A stretch of DNA of 64,000 nucleotides. Source: Flavobacterium agri (lineage in GTDB: Bacteria; Bacteroidota; Bacteroidia; Flavobacteriales; Flavobacteriaceae). Location of the stretch: contig NZ_JACBJI010000001.1 of assembly GCF_013401995.1 (NCBI RefSeq), positions 346,609-410,608 on the forward strand, written 5' to 3'. A program made the position numbers and the translations under genes. Of this stretch, positions 7,824 through 17,006 are shown in pieces. The notes beneath the pieces are model-generated. The model was not told the DNA's origin. It worked only from the letters and a program-made list of their open reading frames with translations, and ran no database searches. How positions within the stretch are numbered: position 1 is the first letter of the stretch; every line of letters starts with the position of its first letter.

Positions 7824-9869
7824 ATGAACAATAAAAATAATTTATTCGAACGCGATCAATTGAAAGTTGCGTTCAAACAGGCATTCGTGAAACTCAACCC
7901 GGCGGTGATGGTCAAGAACCCCGTTATGTTTACGGTCGAAATCGGAACGTCGATCATGGCTTTCGTGTGCGGCGCGATTTTGCTCGGACACCAAGGCGAA
8001 GGCAGTTTCCTGTACAATTTCATCGTCTTCCTGATTCTGCTGTCGACCTTGCTTTTCGCCAATTTCGCCGAAGCCATAGCCGAAGCGCGCGGTAAAGCCC
8101 AAGCCGACAGTTTGAGAAGGACGCGAGAAGAAACGCTTGCCAAGAAAGTCCTGTCCGACGGAAAAATTGAGGAAGTCAACTCGTCTTTCCTCAAAAAGGG
8201 CGACCACTTTTTCTGCGAAGCCGGAGACGTAATCCCGATGGACGGCGAAATCATCGAAGGCCTCGCCACGATAGACGAATCGGCGATTACGGGTGAAAGT
8301 GCGCCGGTGATTCGGGAGGCGGGAGGCGATAAATCTTCGGTGACTGGCGGCACGAAAGTTTTGTCGGACCGTATCAAAGTGCTCGTCACTTCTGAACCCG
8401 GCGAAAGTTTTCTCGACAAAATGATTGCCTTGGTCGAAGGCGCAAGTCGGCAAAAAACACCAAACGAGATTGCGCTCACGATTCTTCTGGCCGCATTCAC
8501 GCTCATTTTCATCATCGTATGCGTGACCTTGAAACCGTTCGCGGATTACGCCCAAACACCGATTACGATCGCGGCCTTCATCTCGCTTTTCGTATGTCTG
8601 ATCCCGACGACGATCGGCGGACTGCTTTCTGCCATCGGGATTGCGGGAATGGACAGGGCTTTGAGGGCGAACGTGATCACGAAATCCGGGAAAGCGGTCG
8701 AAACGGCCGGCGATATCGATGTTTTGCTACTCGACAAAACAGGCACGATTACCATCGGGAACAGGAAAGCCACGAATTTCTATCCGGCACAAGGCGTGAG
8801 TTTCCATGATTTTGTCGAAGCCGCGGTCTTGAGCTCGCTTTCGGATGACACACCCGAAGGAAAATCGATCGTCGAACTGGCGAACCAGATGAATACCGAT
8901 ATCGGTCTTGATGTTTCGGAACTTACTTCACGGATTTCCGAATCCATAAAATTCACGGCCGAAACCAGAACATCGGGCGTAATCCTCAAAGACGGCACCG
9001 ACATCCGCAAAGGCGCACAGGACGCGGCCCGCAACATCGCCAAACACGCAGGAAATGATTTCCCGATTGCTACTTCGGACAAGGTCACGACGATTTCCGC
9101 AAACGGTGGAACGCCTCTGGTCGTCATCAAAAACGGCAAAGTACAAGGCGTGATCGAACTTCAGGACATCATCAAAACGGGCATGAAAGAACGCTTTGAG
9201 CGCCTTCGCAAAATGGGCGTAAAAACAGTGATGGTCACGGGCGACAATCCGCTCACGGCAAAATTCATTGCCGAAAAAGCCGGAGTCGACGATTTTATTG
9301 CCGAAGCCAAGCCCGAGGACAAAATGAATTACATCAAAAACGAGCAGCTTCAGGGCAAACTCGTCGCGATGATGGGCGACGGTACGAACGACGCGCCCGC
9401 TTTGGCCCAAGCCGACGTCGGTGTGGCGATGAATTCGGGAACGCAAGCCGCGAAAGAAGCCGGAAATATGGTCGACCTCGACAACGATCCGACCAAACTC
9501 ATAGAAATCGTCGAAATCGGGAAACAGCTACTGATGACGCGCGGAACGCTCACGACTTTCTCGATCGCGAACGACGTAGCCAAGTATTTCGCGATCGTGC
9601 CCGCGCTTTTCATCACGGCAATCCCGGCTTTGCAAGGCCTCAATATTATGGGCCTGCATTCACCTGAGAGCGCGATTTTGTCGGCGGTGATTTTCAATGC
9701 GGTGATCATTCCGCTGCTGATTCCGTTGGCGCTCAAAGGCGTGGCATACAAACCGATTGGCGCGAGTGCGATCCTCAAAAGAAACTTGCTGATTTACGGC
9801 CTCGGAGGAATCATCGTACCGTTCATCGGTATCAAGCTCATCGATTTGGCCGTAGGGATTTTTGTGTGA
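7824..9869 (+). CDS. kdpB: Potassium-transporting ATPase ATP-binding subunit B
   Basis: 681 residues, a complete P-type ATPase subunit. It shows the actuator motif ITGES, the phosphorylation motif DKTGTIT with the aspartyl-phosphate residue, the nucleotide-domain KGAQDAAR region and the hinge [10 protein letters not shown]. Transmembrane segments lie at about 30-90, 215-270 and 580-675. It energises K+ uptake through KdpA at low external potassium. The stop codon falls inside the first heptad of the next intergenic repeat array. Confidence 0.98.
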   Translation: MNNKNNLFERDQLKVAFKQAFVKLNPAVMVKNPVMFTVEIGTSIMAFVCGAILLGHQGEGSFLYNFIVFLILLSTLLFANFAEAIAEARGKAQADSLRRTREETLAKKVLSDGKIEEVNSSFLKKGDHFFCEAGDVIPMDGEIIEGLATIDESAITGESAPVIREAGGDKSSVTGGTKVLSDRIKVLVTSEPGESFLDKMIALVEGASRQKTPNEIALTILLAAFTLIFIIVCVTLKPFADYAQTPITIAAFISLFVCLIPTTIGGLLSAIGIAGMDRALRANVITKSGKAVETAGDIDVLLLDKTGTITIGNRKATNFYPAQGVSFHDFVEAAVLSSLSDDTPEGKSIVELANQMNTDIGLDVSELTSRISESIKFTAETRTSGVILKDGTDIRKGAQDAARNIAKHAGNDFPIATSDKVTTISANGGTPLVVIKNGKVQGVIELQDIIKTGMKERFERLRKMGVKTVMVTGDNPLTAKFIAEKAGVDDFIAEAKPEDKMNYIKNEQLQGKLVAMMGDGTNDAPALAQADVGVAMNSGTQAAKEAGNMVDLDNDPTKLIEIVEIGKQLLMTRGTLTTFSIANDVAKYFAIVPALFITAIPALQGLNIMGLHSPESAILSAVIFNAVIIPLLIPLALKGVAYKPIGASAILKRNLLIYGLGGIIVPFIGIKLIDLAVGIFV

Positions 9870-10051
9870 AATGTTGTTTGTGAAATGTGAAATGTGAAAT
9901 GTAAAATGAAAGATGGAAGATGGAAGATGTGAAATGTCTGACATCCATAATTCAACAATTTCCAAATCACATTTTACTGATAACATATCACATTTCACAA
10001 ACAACATTTCACAAACAACATTTCACAAAACAACATTTCACATTTCACAAA
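9866..10051. repeat. GTGAAAT heptad arrays, inverted, between kdpB and kdpC
   Basis: From 9866 the sequence runs in exact 7-nt steps: GTGAAAT, GTTGTTT, GTGAAAT three times, GTAAAAT, GAAAGAT, GGAAGAT twice, GTGAAAT. From about 9960 to 10051 the same words occur in reverse complement (ATTTCAC, AAACAAC) up to the kdpC start. The two halves can pair over most of their length, with a loop near 9936-9955. No gene fits inside. Confidence 0.85.
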
Positions 10052-10624
10052 ATGAAAAACATAACATCCATGTTGCGATTGACCCTAGTGCTCATCGTCA
10101 TATTCTGCATCTACTATCCGCTTATGGTTTTCGGAGTCGCCCAGGCCGCGCCAAATAACGGAAAAGGCGAAATACTTACGATCGACGGCAAGACCGTCGG
10201 CTATAAACGGATCGGGCAAAAATTCGACAAACCCGGATTCTTTTGGGGACGTCCGTCTGCGGTCGATTACAATGCGGCCGGAAGCGCCGGAAGTAACAAA
10301 GGCCCTTCGAATCCGGATTACCTGATTCAAGTACAGAAAAGGATCGACGCGTTTTTGGTCGCGCATCCGTATCTCAAAAAATCGGATGTGCCGGCCGATA
10401 TCGTCACGGCTTCGGGCAGCGGCCTCGACCCGCACATTTCGCCACAAGCCGCTTTGATCCAGGTGAAACGTGTCGCCAAAGAACGCAATCTCGATGAATC
10501 GAAAGTGAGATCACTTGTGGAGAAACACATCGAAAAACCGACAGTCGCGGGAACTGAAACCGTAAACGTGCTTGAACTCAACCTTGAATTGCAACAACTT
10601 AAACATTCAAATATTTCCAAATGA
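10052..10624 (+). CDS. kdpC: Potassium-transporting ATPase subunit C
   Basis: 190 residues from the ATG at 10052 (MKNITSMLRLTLVLIVIF). One N-terminal transmembrane helix is followed by a periplasmic domain with the family hallmarks FWGRPSAVDYNAAGSAGSNKG and the conserved VTASGSGLDPHISPQAA segment. KdpC assists ATP binding by KdpB in the assembled pump. The stop overlaps the ATG of the downstream porin by four bases (ATGA), so the two are translationally coupled. An upstream in-frame start at 9920 would lie in repeat sequence and is rejected. Confidence 0.96.
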   Translation: MKNITSMLRLTLVLIVIFCIYYPLMVFGVAQAAPNNGKGEILTIDGKTVGYKRIGQKFDKPGFFWGRPSAVDYNAAGSAGSNKGPSNPDYLIQVQKRIDAFLVAHPYLKKSDVPADIVTASGSGLDPHISPQAALIQVKRVAKERNLDESKVRSLVEKHIEKPTVAGTETVNVLELNLELQQLKHSNISK

Positions 10625-11937
10625 CATCATTTAAATTTTTGGCGGGTGCATTGCTCGTCACACTCGGGCTTGGAGCTCAAACCGATTCGACTTCGACCGC
10701 GAAAGTGCCTTTCGAAGGCATGGACCTTGGCTGGATCAACGGCCAGAACCGCCAGACCGACTTCCCGCTACAGCTCAAGGACAAAGACGGGAATGCTATC
10801 GTGACTGGAGTGGTATACGTAGATTCGTACTACAATTACGATTTCCACCATCCGAAAGACAATACGCACACGATTTCCTCGTCCATCGGGCGCTCGAACG
10901 AGTTTACGATCAACATGGCGAGCATCGGGCTTGAGACGAATTACAAGAACATGATCGGACGTCTTTGGCTGCAATGCGGCCAGATGGGATCGATCGTTCA
11001 GGATCTGGACGGAACCGTCGGCCATGGTCGCAACACGAGCATCAACAACCTCAAGTACATCCGTGAAGCCGCGGCGGGTTACCATTTCGACGTCGATTAT
11101 GGATTGAACGTCGAAGCCGGTATTTTCATGAGCTACATCGGACTTGAAAGTTATGTGCTCGGCGAAAACTGGTCGTATCAACGATCGATGGTGTGCGATT
11201 TCACGCCTTTCTATTTCCAGGGCGCGCGTGTGCAATATTTTCCTTCCAAACATTTCAAGACCGAATTGTGGCTCTTGAACGGATGGCAGTCGTACAATAG
11301 CTGGAACCGTAGTCTTGGCCTTGGGTCGTCCACTTACTGGCGTCCGAATGACAACTTACAGGTCGTGGCAAATTTCTACATCAACGGAAAAGATTCGAGA
11401 AATTCCGAAACCGCTCGTTTCCACCACGACAACAGCGTCGTGTACCGCTATTTCAAGAACAAGGAAAGCAATGGGATTTCGCAGGCGGCATTCAGCTTGA
11501 ATTCGCACTACGGATTCCAGTCGGGCGGCGGTGTAGAGGCGAAAGACAATTATATGCTCGGGACCTCGTTGGCGAACCGCGTCTGGTTCATGAAAAATAA
11601 GCTGGCGTTGACCTTGAGAGGTGACGTGATCACGAATCCGGGCGCTTACCTCGCGTTTTCGCCTTCGCCTGTCGCGGATAACGATTTCAACGACGCTTTG
11701 GCAGAAGGAAAGGACTTGAAGATGTTCCAGGGAACGGCCACTTTCGACGTGATGCCGAACGACTTTGTCACCTTCCGATTGGAGTACGGCTACCGCTCGA
11801 GCAACATGCCATATTTCGCCGGACCCGGAGGGACGACTTCGCCCGATGGTTGGGTCGATACGCCTACGGATACATGGCGCCCCGATCTCAGAAAAAATGA
11901 GAACCGCATCACGCTGGCCGTGAACTTTAGGTTGTAA
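10621..11937 (+). CDS. Outer-membrane beta-barrel porin of the kdp operon
   Basis: 438 residues with signal peptide MTSFKFLAGALLVTLGLGAQ and a long series of alternating amphipathic strands, closing with an aromatic C-terminal strand (RITLAVNFRL). Segments such as YNYDFHHPKD, NMASIGLETNYKNMIGRLWLQ and EAGIFMSYIGLESY fit the Bacteroidetes porin family often annotated as BBP2/OmpL-like. The coupling to kdpC suggests it lets K+ cross the outer membrane when the Kdp pump is induced (inference). Confidence 0.78.
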   Translation: MTSFKFLAGALLVTLGLGAQTDSTSTAKVPFEGMDLGWINGQNRQTDFPLQLKDKDGNAIVTGVVYVDSYYNYDFHHPKDNTHTISSSIGRSNEFTINMASIGLETNYKNMIGRLWLQCGQMGSIVQDLDGTVGHGRNTSINNLKYIREAAAGYHFDVDYGLNVEAGIFMSYIGLESYVLGENWSYQRSMVCDFTPFYFQGARVQYFPSKHFKTELWLLNGWQSYNSWNRSLGLGSSTYWRPNDNLQVVANFYINGKDSRNSETARFHHDNSVVYRYFKNKESNGISQAAFSLNSHYGFQSGGGVEAKDNYMLGTSLANRVWFMKNKLALTLRGDVITNPGAYLAFSPSPVADNDFNDALAEGKDLKMFQGTATFDVMPNDFVTFRLEYGYRSSNMPYFAGPGGTTSPDGWVDTPTDTWRPDLRKNENRITLAVNFRL

Positions 11938-12099
11938 CATTCATTTTTGGTTTGTTAGGTAATTTCGGAAGTTGATTTTTCGGCTTCCGGAATTGCCGTT
12001 TAAGTGTGAGTGACAATCGGCTGGAAAAATGACAATTGTTGTTGGAAACAAGAACGTGACGAAGATTGCCTTACGCTTTGATTTAACAAAATTTCCGTT

Positions 12100-12198
12100 T
12101 TTTCTGTAATGTCGCCTCAGTCAATTTTTGTAGGGATGTCATCGGCCCTTTCCCCAAAGGGAACTTACGAATTCCCGGAATAACCTCATTACAGAAAA
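12100..12198 (+). promoter_or_regulatory. Structured leader upstream of kdpD
   Basis: A perfect 12-bp inverted repeat (TTTTCTGTAATG at 12100-12111, its complement at 12187-12198) closes a domain of about 100 nt. The domain contains a second hairpin CCCTTT-CCCC-AAAGGG near 12152. It ends 56 nt before the kdpD start. The layout suggests a folded 5' leader with a closing stem, but no known riboswitch class was recognised. Confidence 0.45.
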
Positions 12199-12254
12199 TC
12201 TGTACCAAATCATAAAATAGCTGCAATCCGCTTTTTAATCCAAATCTAAACATC

Positions 12255-13370
12255 ATGTCAACACCCGAACATTTCCTCGAACTCATACAAAAGTCCAGGC
12301 GCGGCAAATTCAAGATTTACATCGGGATGTCGGCCGGAGTAGGCAAGACGTTCCGTATGTTGCAGGAAGCGCATTCGCTGCTCAGGAACGGCATCGACGT
12401 CAAGATCGGATATGTCGAAACACACGACCGGCCCGAAACCCACGCGCTTTTGGCCGGTTTGCCTATCATCCCGCGACGACGGCTTTTCTACAAGGGCAAG
12501 GATCTCGATGAAATGGACGTGCAGGCGATCCTGAACCTGCGTCCCGAAGTCGTCATCGTAGACGAACTCGCGCACACGAACATCGAAGGCAGCAAGAACG
12601 AGAAGCGCTGGCAAGATGTGCTTGAGATCCTGGAATCGGGCATCAATGTGATTTCGGCCGTGAATATCCAGCATATCGAAAGCCTCAACGAAGATGTAAA
12701 GCGGATCACCAGCATCGATGTACGCGAACGCATTCCGGATCGGGTTTTGCGCCTCGCCGATGAAGTGGTCAACATCGATTTGACCGCCGACGAACTTATT
12801 TCACGCCTCAAGGAAGGCAAAATCTACACTTCCGATAAAGTTCCGCAGGCACTCAAAAACTTCTTTAAATCGGAACAGATCCTGCAATTGCGTGAATTGG
12901 CGCTCAAAGAGGTCGCGAGCCAGGTCGTCAGGAAGGTCGAGACCGAAATGCCAAAAAATGTAGCGATACGGCACGAGCGACTTTTGGCTTGTATTTCCTC
13001 GAACGAGAAGACCGCGAAGACCGTGATCCGCAAAACCGCGCGTCTGGCCAATTATTACAACAGCGGCCACTGGTTCGTACTGTATGTGGAAACTCCTAAC
13101 GAAAGCCCGAACCATATCGCGCTAGACAAACAACGTCATCTGATCAACAACTTCAAGCTCGCCACGCAATTGGGAGCCGAAGTCATCAAGATCGAACGAA
13201 AGCATGCGGCCGAAGGTATCCTTGAAGTCACTTCCGAAAAGAATATCACGACAGTGTGCATCGGAAAGCCACATTTCAGATTGTTTAAAGTAATTTTGAG
13301 TACGACGATCTTCAACAGGTTGCTCAACAGATTGTCGCGCTCGAATGTCGACTTAGTCATCTTGTCATGA
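12255..13370 (+). CDS. kdpD: KdpD N-terminal sensor half (KdpD + USP domains)
   Basis: 371 residues covering only the cytoplasmic N-terminal part of KdpD. The KdpD domain carries the Walker-like IGMSAGVGKTFRMLQEAH, then GYVETHDRPET and VDELAHTNIEGSKNEKRWQDV. From about residue 235 a universal-stress-protein domain follows (RHERLLACISSNEKTAKTV) and the protein ends at RSNVDLVILS. The four transmembrane helices and the kinase core of classical KdpD are absent. The stop overlaps the start of a separate histidine kinase (ATGA at 13367), which probably supplies the kinase part. Confidence 0.92.
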   Translation: MSTPEHFLELIQKSRRGKFKIYIGMSAGVGKTFRMLQEAHSLLRNGIDVKIGYVETHDRPETHALLAGLPIIPRRRLFYKGKDLDEMDVQAILNLRPEVVIVDELAHTNIEGSKNEKRWQDVLEILESGINVISAVNIQHIESLNEDVKRITSIDVRERIPDRVLRLADEVVNIDLTADELISRLKEGKIYTSDKVPQALKNFFKSEQILQLRELALKEVASQVVRKVETEMPKNVAIRHERLLACISSNEKTAKTVIRKTARLANYYNSGHWFVLYVETPNESPNHIALDKQRHLINNFKLATQLGAEVIKIERKHAAEGILEVTSEKNITTVCIGKPHFRLFKVILSTTIFNRLLNRLSRSNVDLVILS

Positions 13371-15082
13371 AAACCAAAACCAAACTCAATCTTGCCGTCG
13401 GGCTGTTGTTCACACTGATTTTGCTGCTTACGATCCTCGGCTCGTATTATATTTTCGCGATCAAACGCGACACCGAGAACATCCTCAAGGCCAATTACAA
13501 TACGCTCGAATATTCGCGCAAAATGCTGTCGGCGCTCGATGATATGGATTCCGGAAATGCCGCATCGGTCGCGGTTTTTGAACACAACCTGACGCGTCAG
13601 TTGGCGAACATCACCGAAGCCGGAGAGGAAAAAGCGACCAAAGACGTCGAGGCTAATTTTGCCGACCTCAAACGGAATCCGACCGACGGGTCCGTGAAGA
13701 CCGTCATCCGTCAAGGGATTTTCGAAGTCATGAAGCTCAATATGGATGCGCTCAAGAAAAAGTCGGATATGGCCCAAAACACCGCAGAAACCGCCAATTG
13801 GGTCATTGCGATCGCGGGCTGTCTGTGTTTTTTGATCGCGTTCAACCTTATGGTCAACCTGCCGAACCATATCGCGAATCCGATTCGCGAACTCACCCAG
13901 AGCATCAGGGAAATCGCTAAAGGGAATTATCGTCAGCGTGTGAATTTTTCCGATGCCAACGAATTCGGCGACCTGGCCAAATCGTTTAATGCGATGGCGC
14001 AGAAACTTCAGGAATTCAACGACAGCAACCTCAACAAGCTGCTCATCGAGAAAAAGCGCATCGAAACTTTGCTCGACAACATGCACGATCCGGTAATCGG
14101 CCTCGACAACGAAGGACGCATCTTGTCGGCCAATAGCGAAGCATTGAAAATCATGGGATTGAAAGCCGAAGAGATTGTCGGGCAACCGGCTGCACAAGTA
14201 GCTTTGAGGAATGATTTGCTCAAGTCGCTGATCGTAAACGAATTCGAAAGCCCGAAAGCGCATCCGATGAAAATCTACGCCAACGGAAAGGAAAGTTACT
14301 TCGAGCGCGAAAACGTCGACATCAGTATCGTGCCGACAGGTGAGGAGCAATCCGTCGAGATCGGGAATTTCATCATCCTGAGGAACATCACGGTTTTCAA
14401 GGAACTCGATTTCGCCAAGACGAATTTCATAGCGACGGTTTCCCATGAGCTCAAAACGCCGATAGCGGCCATAAAATTGAGCCTGGATTTGCTTCAGAAC
14501 GAACGCAACGGCGAACTTAACTCCGATCAAAAACAACTGCTCGAAAGCATACGCGAAGACAGCGCACGCCTGTTGAAGATTACGGGTGAATTGCTTGAGA
14601 TGTCGCAGCTCGAGACGGGAAATATCCAACTCGCGATCGGGAAATGTGCGGTTGCCGATATCGTATCGATGGCACTCGAAGCCGTGAAGACTCAAGCCGA
14701 CCAAAAAGAGATCTCGATCGTTTATGAGGCATTCTATTTGCCCGAAATCCGCGCGGATAAAGACAAAACGTCGTGGGTGTTGATCAATTTCCTCACGAAC
14801 GCGATCCGTTATTCTTCCGAAAAAGCGCAAATTTTGGTAACGGCGAATGTAGAATCCGATTTCGTTTCGGTAATCGTAAAAGACAACGGCCAAGGCATCG
14901 ACCCGAAATACCAATCGCGTATTTTCGACCGGTATTTCCAGGTTCCGGGAAAATCGAAATCGGGTACAGGTTTAGGATTGGCGATAAGCCGCGAATTCAT
15001 AGAAGCGCAAGGCGGTGCGATAGGCGTAGAGAGCGATTTGGGATTGGGCAGCAGCTTTTGGTTCAGGTTGCCGTTGACTTAG
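13367..15082 (+). CDS. HAMP/PAS sensor histidine kinase, partner of the KdpD half
   Basis: 571 residues. Two transmembrane helices (about 8-30 and 142-166) flank a periplasmic or four-helix sensor region. A HAMP domain follows (PIRELTQSIREIAKGNYRQR), then a PAS-like domain (LLDNMHDPVIGLDNEGRIL). The kinase core has H-box VSHELKTPIAAIKLSLDLL, N-box NFLTNAIRYSS, DNGQGI and the GTGLGLAI lid. It overlaps the kdpD sensor gene, so both proteins should be made together. It likely phosphorylates the sigma-54 regulator at 3004-4347, since no KdpE is present; that pairing is inferred. Confidence 0.9.
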   Translation: MKTKTKLNLAVGLLFTLILLLTILGSYYIFAIKRDTENILKANYNTLEYSRKMLSALDDMDSGNAASVAVFEHNLTRQLANITEAGEEKATKDVEANFADLKRNPTDGSVKTVIRQGIFEVMKLNMDALKKKSDMAQNTAETANWVIAIAGCLCFLIAFNLMVNLPNHIANPIRELTQSIREIAKGNYRQRVNFSDANEFGDLAKSFNAMAQKLQEFNDSNLNKLLIEKKRIETLLDNMHDPVIGLDNEGRILSANSEALKIMGLKAEEIVGQPAAQVALRNDLLKSLIVNEFESPKAHPMKIYANGKESYFERENVDISIVPTGEEQSVEIGNFIILRNITVFKELDFAKTNFIATVSHELKTPIAAIKLSLDLLQNERNGELNSDQKQLLESIREDSARLLKITGELLEMSQLETGNIQLAIGKCAVADIVSMALEAVKTQADQKEISIVYEAFYLPEIRADKDKTSWVLINFLTNAIRYSSEKAQILVTANVESDFVSVIVKDNGQGIDPKYQSRIFDRYFQVPGKSKSGTGLGLAISREFIEAQGGAIGVESDLGLGSSFWFRLPLT

Positions 15083-15095
15083 ATTCTTGAATCCG

Positions 15096-17006
15096 CTAAA
15101 AAGCTTTGAGCTGGATACCCAGCTTCTTAATTTTTGAATTCAGCGTAGACGGTGGGATGTTGAGCAGTTCTGCAGCTCCGCCACTGCCATAAATTTTCCC
15201 TTTGCACTTTTTGAGAATGGCTGAAATGTAATCGCGTTCGTTCTCTACGATCGTCTTTATTCCAAAAGGCATTTCAGGTTCTGGATCATAGTTTTGCGAA
15301 GCCGGGATGTCGATTTCGGTGATGGTGTTGCCTTCGGTAAGCAGGATGCTTCTTTGTATCAGGTGTTCCAATTGCCTGATGTTGCCGGGCCATTGGTAGG
15401 AAACGATTTCCTGGTGTATTTCTTCTGAAATCGACAGTTTCTCGCGGCCCATTTTGGAACAGTACAAGTCGATGAAATGATCGGCCAGCGCGGCGATGTC
15501 GTCTTTGCGTTCGCGAAGTGCAGGTACGGTTATCGGGAAAATGTAAAGCCGGTAATACAGATCCATGCGGAATCTTCCGGCGGCTACTTCTTCTTCAAGG
15601 TTCTTGTTCGTGGCCGCGATGACGCGCGTGTCGATTTTTATCGGGAGCTTTCCGCCGACGCGTTCTATTTCCATTTCCTGAAGCACGCGCAGCAATTTTA
15701 CCTGCAGATCTATCGGCATTTCACCGATCTCGTCAAGGAAGATGGTGCCTTTGTCGGCGAGTTCGAATTTGCCGATATGTTTGTCGTCGGCACCCGTAAA
15801 AGCGCCTTTCTCATGCCCGAACAAAACCGATTCGGCCAGTTTTTCGGGAATCGCGCCACAGTTGATGACCACGAACGGATGGTTTTTCCTTGGCGACAGA
15901 TCGTGTATGCACTTGGCTACTTTTTCTTTTCCTGTGCCGCTTTCGCCGAGGATAAGCACCGAAGTATCCGACGGAGCCACTTTTTTGATGTAGTTGAACA
16001 CCGTGATCATTTTTTTGCTCGAACCGATCATTCCTTCAAAATGCGATGTCGTCGTTTCGGGTTGCGGCTCATCGGTCTTTTTGGGTTTTTGTTTTGATGT
16101 AGGGAACGTGCGTACTTTTTCGGCGAATTTGGCAAGCGTGCCCAAAATACCGGAAACCAAAAAAAGATGCTCATTGGTATACGCATCGCTTTGCCTCGAA
16201 TAGAACAGGAAGTGGTAAATGTCGCCATGCGTTAAAGAAATGGGTACGGCCAGAAGCGCGCGCATCCCGAACGATTCGGCCACCATGCGAACCGGTGCGA
16301 AATCTTTGCAAGTTCCGGCAAAAGTACCGTTTTCTATGATGCTAGGTTCTTTCCATTGCGGTATCGTGGTTTCGTGGTCCGTTGTGAAGGAAGAGGGAGG
16401 AACGATTTGGTATTTTTCGAAATTGCCATGCAACAAGCTCACGGTTTCCTGTCCCATTTCGCCTATTTTACCGAACGTCATATAATCGAAAGGAATGAAT
16501 TGCTGCAGGGTTTTGCCCAAATGCAACGTCGCTTCTTCACGGTTCTTCGCGTTCTTTAATGCCGTTTCTACACTTTCCTGCAAAAATCCGATCTGGCGCA
16601 GCACGAACTCGAGACTGTGCGTATGTCGGTAACACGCAATTTCCAATGTAGTCAGTACGTCTTTTTCGCGGAAAGGCTTTACGATGAAACCATAAGGCTG
16701 CGTTTCTTTGGCGCGATCCAGGATGTTCTTGCCCGAATTGGCCGAAATGTAAATGAAACCGATATGGCTTTCCCTGAGTTTTACGGCCAGGTCGATCCCG
16801 GTTTCCTTTCCGTGCAGGAAAATATCGAGACACACCAGATCGGGTTTCTTTTCGGTGACCAGTTGTATGGCTTCTTTTGTGTCGGACGCGATCCCGACTA
16901 CTTCATAGCCCGCATTTTCAAGGATAAGCTGTAGGTCGTATGCCTCGACGAACTGGTCTTCGACAATAAGGATTTTCTTTTTTGCCATATTTTCGTTTCG
17001 TTTCAT
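15096..17006 (-). CDS. REC-GAF-like-AAA(sigma54)-Fis response regulator
   Basis: 636 residues. A receiver domain has Asp61 in LVCLDIFLHGKETG. A middle domain of GAF-like size (about 150-310, ending in ISLTHGDIYHFLFYSR) precedes a sigma-54 AAA+ domain with Walker A GESGTGKE, GAFTGA loop and LDEIGEMPIDLQVKLLRVLQ. A Fis-type HTH closes it (GGAAELLNIPPSTLNSKIKK). Its ATG overlaps the stop of the upstream TPR kinase (ATGA at 17003-17006), so the two form a coupled two-component pair. A close paralogue is at 33867-35783. Targets unknown; both have sigma-54 promoter candidates elsewhere in the window. Confidence 0.92.
   Translation of the reverse strand: MKRNENMAKKKILIVEDQFVEAYDLQLILENAGYEVVGIASDTKEAIQLVTEKKPDLVCLDIFLHGKETGIDLAVKLRESHIGFIYISANSGKNILDRAKETQPYGFIVKPFREKDVLTTLEIACYRHTHSLEFVLRQIGFLQESVETALKNAKNREEATLHLGKTLQQFIPFDYMTFGKIGEMGQETVSLLHGNFEKYQIVPPSSFTTDHETTIPQWKEPSIIENGTFAGTCKDFAPVRMVAESFGMRALLAVPISLTHGDIYHFLFYSRQSDAYTNEHLFLVSGILGTLAKFAEKVRTFPTSKQKPKKTDEPQPETTTSHFEGMIGSSKKMITVFNYIKKVAPSDTSVLILGESGTGKEKVAKCIHDLSPRKNHPFVVINCGAIPEKLAESVLFGHEKGAFTGADDKHIGKFELADKGTIFLDEIGEMPIDLQVKLLRVLQEMEIERVGGKLPIKIDTRVIAATNKNLEEEVAAGRFRMDLYYRLYIFPITVPALRERKDDIAALADHFIDLYCSKMGREKLSISEEIHQEIVSYQWPGNIRQLEHLIQRSILLTEGNTITEIDIPASQNYDPEPEMPFGIKTIVENERDYISAILKKCKGKIYGSGGAAELLNIPPSTLNSKIKKLGIQLKAF

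Noticed and set aside
7842..8555. Long antisense frames within kdpB
   Set aside because: Complementary to a complete P-type ATPase; no motif and no start context.
9866..10051. CRISPR array
   Set aside because: The repeat unit is 7 nt without spacers of constant length, and no cas genes are near.
13136..14914. 592-codon open frame on the minus strand opposite the HAMP/PAS kinase
   Set aside because: It mirrors a gene with intact kinase motifs on the plus strand. The antisense frame has no recognisable motif and is rich in Arg/Asp/Phe, typical of reverse reading of this GC-biased coding DNA.
15096..17006. Considered as a KdpE substitute because of its closeness to the Kdp kinase
   Set aside because: It overlaps the TPR kinase gene (ATGA), which is its evident partner; the regulator at 3004 fits the Kdp role better.
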